From Chimonanthus salicifolius (Eukaryota > Streptophyta > Magnoliopsida > Laurales > Calycanthaceae), in NCBI GenBank assembly GCA_013350335.1, contig CM023534.1, positions 25,873,302-25,937,301 of the forward strand: DNA of 64,000 nucleotides. Direction: 5' to 3'. Both the position numbers and the translations under genes were made by a program. Below the pieces are notes generated by a model. The model was not told where the DNA came from, ran no database searches, and saw only the letters and a list, made by a program, of their open reading frames with translations. The first letter of the stretch is position 1, and every line of letters begins with the position of its first letter. Shown piece after piece: positions 58,429 to 64,000 of this stretch.

Positions 58429-60012
58429 ATCCTCTTGGGCCTAAACTCGAAACTAAGTGACTCAGGGTGAAGCAATGGGTTGGACCCATGTTTTTTCAAT
58501 TTGGTTTGGTTTGGTTCAAGAAGAGCCCAAAAGTGGAGTATATGGAAGCATGGTATCAAATCTCGGCCAAACTAAAGAGATATCCGCCAAATATCGATTA
58601 ATATTAATTTATTTCATTTAAAAAAAAAAAAATCTGATATCGGCATGTATCACATTTCAAAGCGGACTAATGAGCATTATTCACTGTCCTTTTTAGATAA
58701 AAATTTGAAATTCAAAATAATCGTAGACACTATCGATAGTTTGATACTGTCGACAATATATAATCATTTGAGTTTTAGTAGTTCACTTTATAATATCACT
58801 TGTAGCTGGTTGCAAATTTGCAATGTCACTGGCCTTCCACTTTTATAGGCAACACTTTTGTCCTTACTTTTGAAAGTTTCTGATGTTGGACGAGATGAGG
58901 GTTAGAAATGTCGGCTGATATAGTGTCTATCGCTGAGATATCTCAGATTATTAATATTGAGATATCTCGGCCGACAGCCGATAAACATTTAAACAGATGA
59001 TTTTAAAAAAAAGTTATGAAAGAGAGATGTATTGGCTGAGATCTGAGGTACTGAGATATTGGTCGATACGCCAATATCTCGCTATAAATGAATTTTTTGC
59101 CCAACAAGACTAACATACAATATAAGAGCCTGAAGTTTTCTTTTCTGGGTTGTTGAGTCAAGTAGTCAACATGAGCATGTTACTTAAACAATATAATTTA
59201 TTTATATTGCATAAACAGATTATTAAAAATACATTCAAAATTAAAATTTTATATAGTTAAGTAATTAAATCCTACAACTAAATTCTAATCATAATCTTAT
59301 CATTTGTCATCCTATAATTAGAAGTTAGAACAATAATGAAATGGAGTCTCAATTAGAAGTCCAGATCCAAAATCCAAATTGACCAAAATATTCAACTTCA
59401 TTCCGTTATTATTTAAGACAAGACATTTTATGACTTTCATTTGTCAATACTTTTTTTGCCTTTTAAATTTTTATTTATTAAAATTATACTTTACCCATTT
59501 TCATTTGTTTTAAATTCATAAAGGTTTAGGTATTGACATTGTAGTTCTTTCATTTTGATGGTAGATAAAATTTCATTTGACTTTTTCTGTTTTTTTTTTT
59601 TTCACATTGATTTACGTTCTCTTTTATTTTTATTTTACTTCTCCGTTCACATTATTAATAAATTTTATAATAAAAACTGACCAATTTCACATTAGTGAAT
59701 GTCAAATGATACTAATAAATTTTTTATTTTATTGTAGCAATTCTATTATTTTAGATTTTTCTTGAAAATATAGTTCAATTTTGAGTAGAAACTTCTATGA
59801 AATTTATTTAAGTTGTTTCCTTCAGTTTAATGTTGCAAAGCTCTTAACTTTAATTTTTCTTTTTTTTTTTACATATTTAAATTGAAGGTCCAAATTTAAA
59901 GTTAATCCATAAATGTGCACACGTTTTAAGATATGTTTCATTTTCTAAACTTTGAGCATATAATTTCAAAAACACTTAGCACAATTGGTAAAATTGTCAT
60001 TATAGAAAATAA
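58429..60012. other. Gene-free stretch with CGATAT-rich MITE fragments
   Basis: 58560-58640 (CTCGGCCAAACTAAAGAGAT, then CCAAATATCGATT) and 58898-59095 (GGGTTAGAAATGTCGGCTGA ... CCAATATCTCGCTATAAAT) resemble the ends of the 26965 and 41833 hAT MITEs, but no duplications were found. The rest is AT-rich with no gene. Confidence 0.4.
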
Positions 60013-60014
60013 TA

Positions 60015-60195
60015 CTCCCTCTGTTCCAAATTAAGTGTCTTATATAGATTTTAGAATTGTCTCAAAATAATTATCTCATTTAGTATAAAGTGTATTGAAA
60101 ATGGATGAGATCACATGAAATGTTAGCCTTACAGAGAGAGTTCCTTAAAAAATACAAATATTTCAAATGAGACACTTAAAATGGGACGGAGGGAG
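60015..60195. mobile_element. Stowaway-type MITE
   Basis: TA target repeats (60013-60014, 60196-60197). Ends are CTCCCTCTGTTCC and GGGACGGAGGGAG, 181 bp. Better preserved than the copy at 55698. Confidence 0.9.
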
Positions 60196-60472
60196 TAGTA
60201 GAAATGTTAGAAAGGTAAAATGTAAAGTGGCAAAATTCTAATATTAATGGAAAATGATATTTTTCTGATATTATCAGAGTAAAAATGAAAATGTCACTGA
60301 TATTTATTATAGAATTTTTCTTGTTTATCTATTTATTATTTTTTAAAATAGTAAACAAATTATTAAAATACGAGGGATTCTTATATTTTGTATTAAAAAT
60401 ATATAAAATATGTTTCTTAATTTTTAATATAGCAAAATTTTAGAGAATAGTAAAATAAAGTCAAAGTAAAAA

Positions 60473-63400
60473 TGTAATACCCTAACCCAATTTAGGAGTT
60501 AATTATGATTAATTAAATAATTGTGTTTATCCGTTAATTATGAATTATTTTCCTCTAATCGTAAAGAGTATCAAATAAGTTCTTCAACGTATCTGAGTTT
60601 GACTCGATCCGAATCCGATAACTCTTTTAATTAAGTTTCAAAGATATATGGGTGAGTTACGAATATAATAATATTATTATTTTAGGTTTAAACCTTAGCT
60701 GCTGTATAAACTCAGTCATTTGACTTAGTTTGAACTTTAAATTTTAGATTATGCATTATTTTAAAATTTCGGACCTAATGACATGCCAATCTCGTTATAA
60801 TTTCTCTAATTTATTTTACCCATAAGTTTTAAAGTGGTAAAACTCCAATTTGACCGAGTAGAGGAAGTCCTAAAAAAATACAGAGAGAGTCAGTACTCAA
60901 TCTGTATTATAACTAAACTGTTTATTTCTTTACACTTAAAATAATGAGCTTTTGATATTTATTTTAAGCCATGAAATATGGGCCGTTGAATATTCTTTAA
61001 CTTGGAAAATATGGTTTTTGACTTCAAAACACTTTGAAACTTTAGAATGTTTTTATCAGACAAATTTACTCTATCAAATTATAAGGTTGGATACTTTCAA
61101 AAAGAATCTTGAAGATTAGGAGATTTTGTTAAAACGGTGATTTTTAGCAAAAACACTTGGTTTTTGAAATAGATTTCACTCCAAATTTTAATACCATGCT
61201 TAGTTTTTAATACCTGACCTACTGAACCAATTGTATCAATTTAGTGAGACCCTAAAATACCCAGATAAAAGAAAGGACATCGATGTAAATAGTAAAAAGA
61301 ATAAACTAATATTATATTATAAAATAATAATAGAAAACAGATGAAAGATAAGTTTCAAAGCTACGGTTGTAGCTTGTAGTCGTGCTGGAAGGTTACGACA
61401 CCGCCAAATGCCTATGGCACTGTGTGATAGTTGTAATAATAATTATAATATATATAATAATAAATACATAGTTATCAAAATTCTATAAAGCTAATGAATA
61501 GCTTAGGCAACTTGTATGGTTAAAAAATCAATACGGTTGCTTATAAATAGGATTAATCGGAGAGGAAGTCAGAACGTAAAAAAAAAAAAAAAAACTCCTC
61601 AAAGTTTTTCTGCCGTTTTGCTCTCTCTCCCTCCCTCTTTAAAAAACAGCAAGCACTTTCTCTCCTATTTTTCTTTTCTTTCCTCTTCTTTCTCCTGCTT
61701 TGGTCGTACCAGCAGTAGCCGAATTTTGCACTCAAACAGCTGAACGTTCGGGTTTCCCGCATTCTTTTAAGGGTTTTTAAATTTAGTCAATCTTACACGG
61801 AATTTTTCACCCAAGGTATCAAATTAATTCTATTCTTATTTTTATTAACTCCATAGCAAGTTAGAAGTAGAATATCTTAGTATTGGGGTTCAAAAAATGA
61901 GATTTTTTTTAATGGAGGAAAAATAGATTTCGTCTTAAAATTTAAATTTCACCCTCAAGATTTGTATTATTTTATGTTCAAAAGATAATTTTTGACCCTA
62001 AGTAAAATCGGGGAAAAGATTAACCCCAACTGACTATTGTGTGTTTATTTTTCTGCCTTATGTGTTTAAATTCCTGTACTGTACCCTTTGGGCCAAATTC
62101 TCAATACGTCTCCATGTTCCTTCTTCTAGAAGACAATACGAGGATAGGGCACTGAGTACTTTTATTTACTTTACCGTCTCTGTACCCTCCGGGCCTCTCA
62201 CAATATGTCTCCATGGTCCTTTCTCCAGAAGACAATACGAGAGAAGGCACTGAGTACTTTACATTTTTCATTTTATTGTAATGTTTTGGATGGCTAACAA
62301 CTAACTTTCTGACATAATTTAAAGGAGTAGAAAGAGCCTATGTGACTCATTACACATATCATGTTTTTTTTGAAAAATAGCACGGGGTTTGGGAAATTAT
62401 TATGTGTATATACTGATAAATAGAAAATTTATACATTTTACTCTATCTTACAGATTTTCTGTGAAAAACTCAACCGGAGAAGGTGAGGAGACTCGAACCA
62501 ACACTTCTATTATGTTATATGTTAAACCCACTAACACTAGATTGAAATGGGACTCATGGTCAATTAAAGATGGAAAATGCTATATAGGTCCAGAATACGA
62601 GACTTGACACTGCCTACATGTAAGGGATGTAAATGTTCTAACTGTTTAGAACGTAGGCGTTAAAATTGTGTCGGGGAGTCGAGGATTTGTAGTCTCTAAT
62701 GCAGTATGGACCCATGGAGTGTCTGGGAATTGTCAGGTAAAAACTGGGTTAAGGTATCCGTGTTATTAAATCCAGTTTTATATATTGGGGTGATATTGAT
62801 TATTTTATTGATTTCATGTACTGGTATTTGATATACCAAATGGTAAGGCTGAAAGATGGTGGTTCCCTCAGAATAAGTCCCTGTGTAAGGAGGGCACTGG
62901 AAATCATGCATTTGACATTTGCATGTGATAATTATGTTCATAAGTTAAATCTGTGGAAGATAATAACTTTGTAAAGTTTGATATTGGCCGTTGGACTATA
63001 ATTGCTGAGATTAGCCGAACATCGTTTACGAACCATTGGGTTGGACGTGTTAGTAGGTTGTGGTCGATCACCATCAACCGTTGGTGTTGGATGGGCTAGT
63101 AGACCGGGTCGTGGAGACCTTATGCACTTGCAAGTTGCTATATTATTTCTGTGGAGGAATTAATATTAGTTCTGGTTGGAACTTCAAATGGGGGCTAACC
63201 CTGGTGTTGTAACATGGCTGGGGACCGACTCCGGTGTTAACAATATGTACATCCTGAATAAAAACCTTAGAAGATAATCTTATGGTGAAAATGGGATATG
63301 CTAATAACTTGCATTTCAATGGCATGCATTGTTTATGCATTGTTGCATTACAATCATTGGATTTTATGGTGAGTTCTCCCCAATGGGCTATTGGTCACGT

Positions 63401-63862
63401 CCCTTACAATGCAGGATATGAACCAGAGGAAGGATTGGAGGGACCAGTGGTGCCTCGTTGAAATTTGAAACTTAGAAGTTCCTAAGGTTTTCCGCATGTA
63501 GAAACCATTTGCCTGCTTGAAAATGTTTGAGTGTTTGTAATTAAATATGCCTCATGTGGGTGGCATAAGAAACTTATGTCTGTAAGTTTTAATGTCGTAT
63601 ATATTATATCCACTATGCTTTCGTTCTTAACACTAATGAGACAAATGAAAATATTCGTTATGTGATATGAGTTTGTATATGGGAACATATGGTATATTTT
63701 TGTGTCCATGTGTGAAGAGCACGTGTGACATTTTCTAGGATCGGGTTTCAGTAAACTTGAAAATCCAGCCCAGTTTTGACATTGGGTGATTAGAGTTTAT
63801 TGTTAAAAAAAAAAAAAATATTAGTCGCGTTCCGGGTCTACATTTGGGTTCGGGGTGTGACA
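60473..63862. mobile_element. 3.4 kb solo LTR, Gypsy-like
   Basis: Begins TGTAATACCC and ends GGGGTGTGACA, with a 5 bp duplication AAAAA (60468-60472, 63863-63867; low complexity, so weaker evidence). Termini resemble the 30737-34763 LTR. No coding domain. The size and ends fit Tekay/Del-type LTRs, by inference. Confidence 0.65.
62078..62262 (+). repeat. Two tandem units of about 101 bp
   Basis: TGTACCC...GGGCC, then TCTCCATG, AGAAGACAATACGAG and GGCACTGAGTACTTT occur twice, offset by 101 bp, inside the LTR. Confidence 0.85.
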
Positions 63863-63867
63863 AAAAA

Positions 63868-64000
63868 ACATGTGCACGAAGCTGGTAAATAAATAAATCT
63901 TGACAATCACGTTCAACACTATACGATGAACAACGAGACTTTGACAATACAACTCCCACATTATATCAGATCAAACTCTTAATAAAAAAGAAGAAAATGA
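63868..64000. other. Right edge, nothing recognised
   Basis: Short flank after the solo LTR. No feature seen. Confidence 0.5.

Noticed and set aside
59955..60000. SINE A box (AGCACAATTGGTAAA)
   Set aside because: No B box follows; a Stowaway MITE starts a few bases later and the similarity is short.

Overview
This window is nuclear DNA of a flowering plant. The evidence is a split meiotic recombinase gene with plant-type introns and many plant transposon classes: Ty1/Copia, Ty3/Gypsy, L1-type and RTE-type LINEs, hAT elements and Stowaway MITEs. I cannot name the species. There is one intact gene, DMC1, one decayed host gene (an ABHD17-type serine hydrolase), and otherwise nested transposable elements in different states of decay. 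I see no tRNA, rRNA, CRISPR or prokaryotic features.

Layout, left to right. 0.7-2.5 kb: ABHD17-like hydrolase pseudogene (minus). 3.6-4.1 kb: end of a Gypsy-like relic. 4.1-14.8 kb: an L1-type LINE relic split by a 9.6 kb hAT complex. That complex contains a non-autonomous Gypsy element (5051-7514), a second small hAT element (9827-10888) and two transposase copies facing each other as a large inverted repeat (8236-13947). 15.5-16.9 kb: another non-autonomous hAT element. 20.7-24.65 kb: an RTE-type LINE relic split by a solo LTR (20779-21923) and by an element with about 240 bp terminal inverted repeats (22799-24363). 26.97-27.48 kb: a hAT MITE carrying a short-period repeat array. 28.2-30.7 kb: LTR and adjoining internal part of a Copia element. 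30.7-34.8 kb: a 4 kb solo LTR full of hairpins and tandem repeats. 34.85-41.3 kb: a solo LTR split by a structurally complete 5.4 kb Copia element (minus). 41.83-42.21 kb: a hAT MITE. 45.96-54.38 kb: DMC1 (minus, 14 exons). 54.5-64 kb: MITEs, two further solo LTRs and an unrecognised decayed ORF.

DMC1 is read here as 14 exons encoding 343 residues with Walker A and B motifs. Its last intron does not fit GT-AG rules. It has an ATATCC donor, a TTCCTTGAC branch-site motif and an AC acceptor, so it looks like a minor-spliceosome (U12) AT-AC intron, and using it restores the usual DMC1 C-terminus. Most nesting claims rest on target-site duplications and on interrupted sequences that join up again once the insert is removed. 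All were read by eye; no database search was possible.
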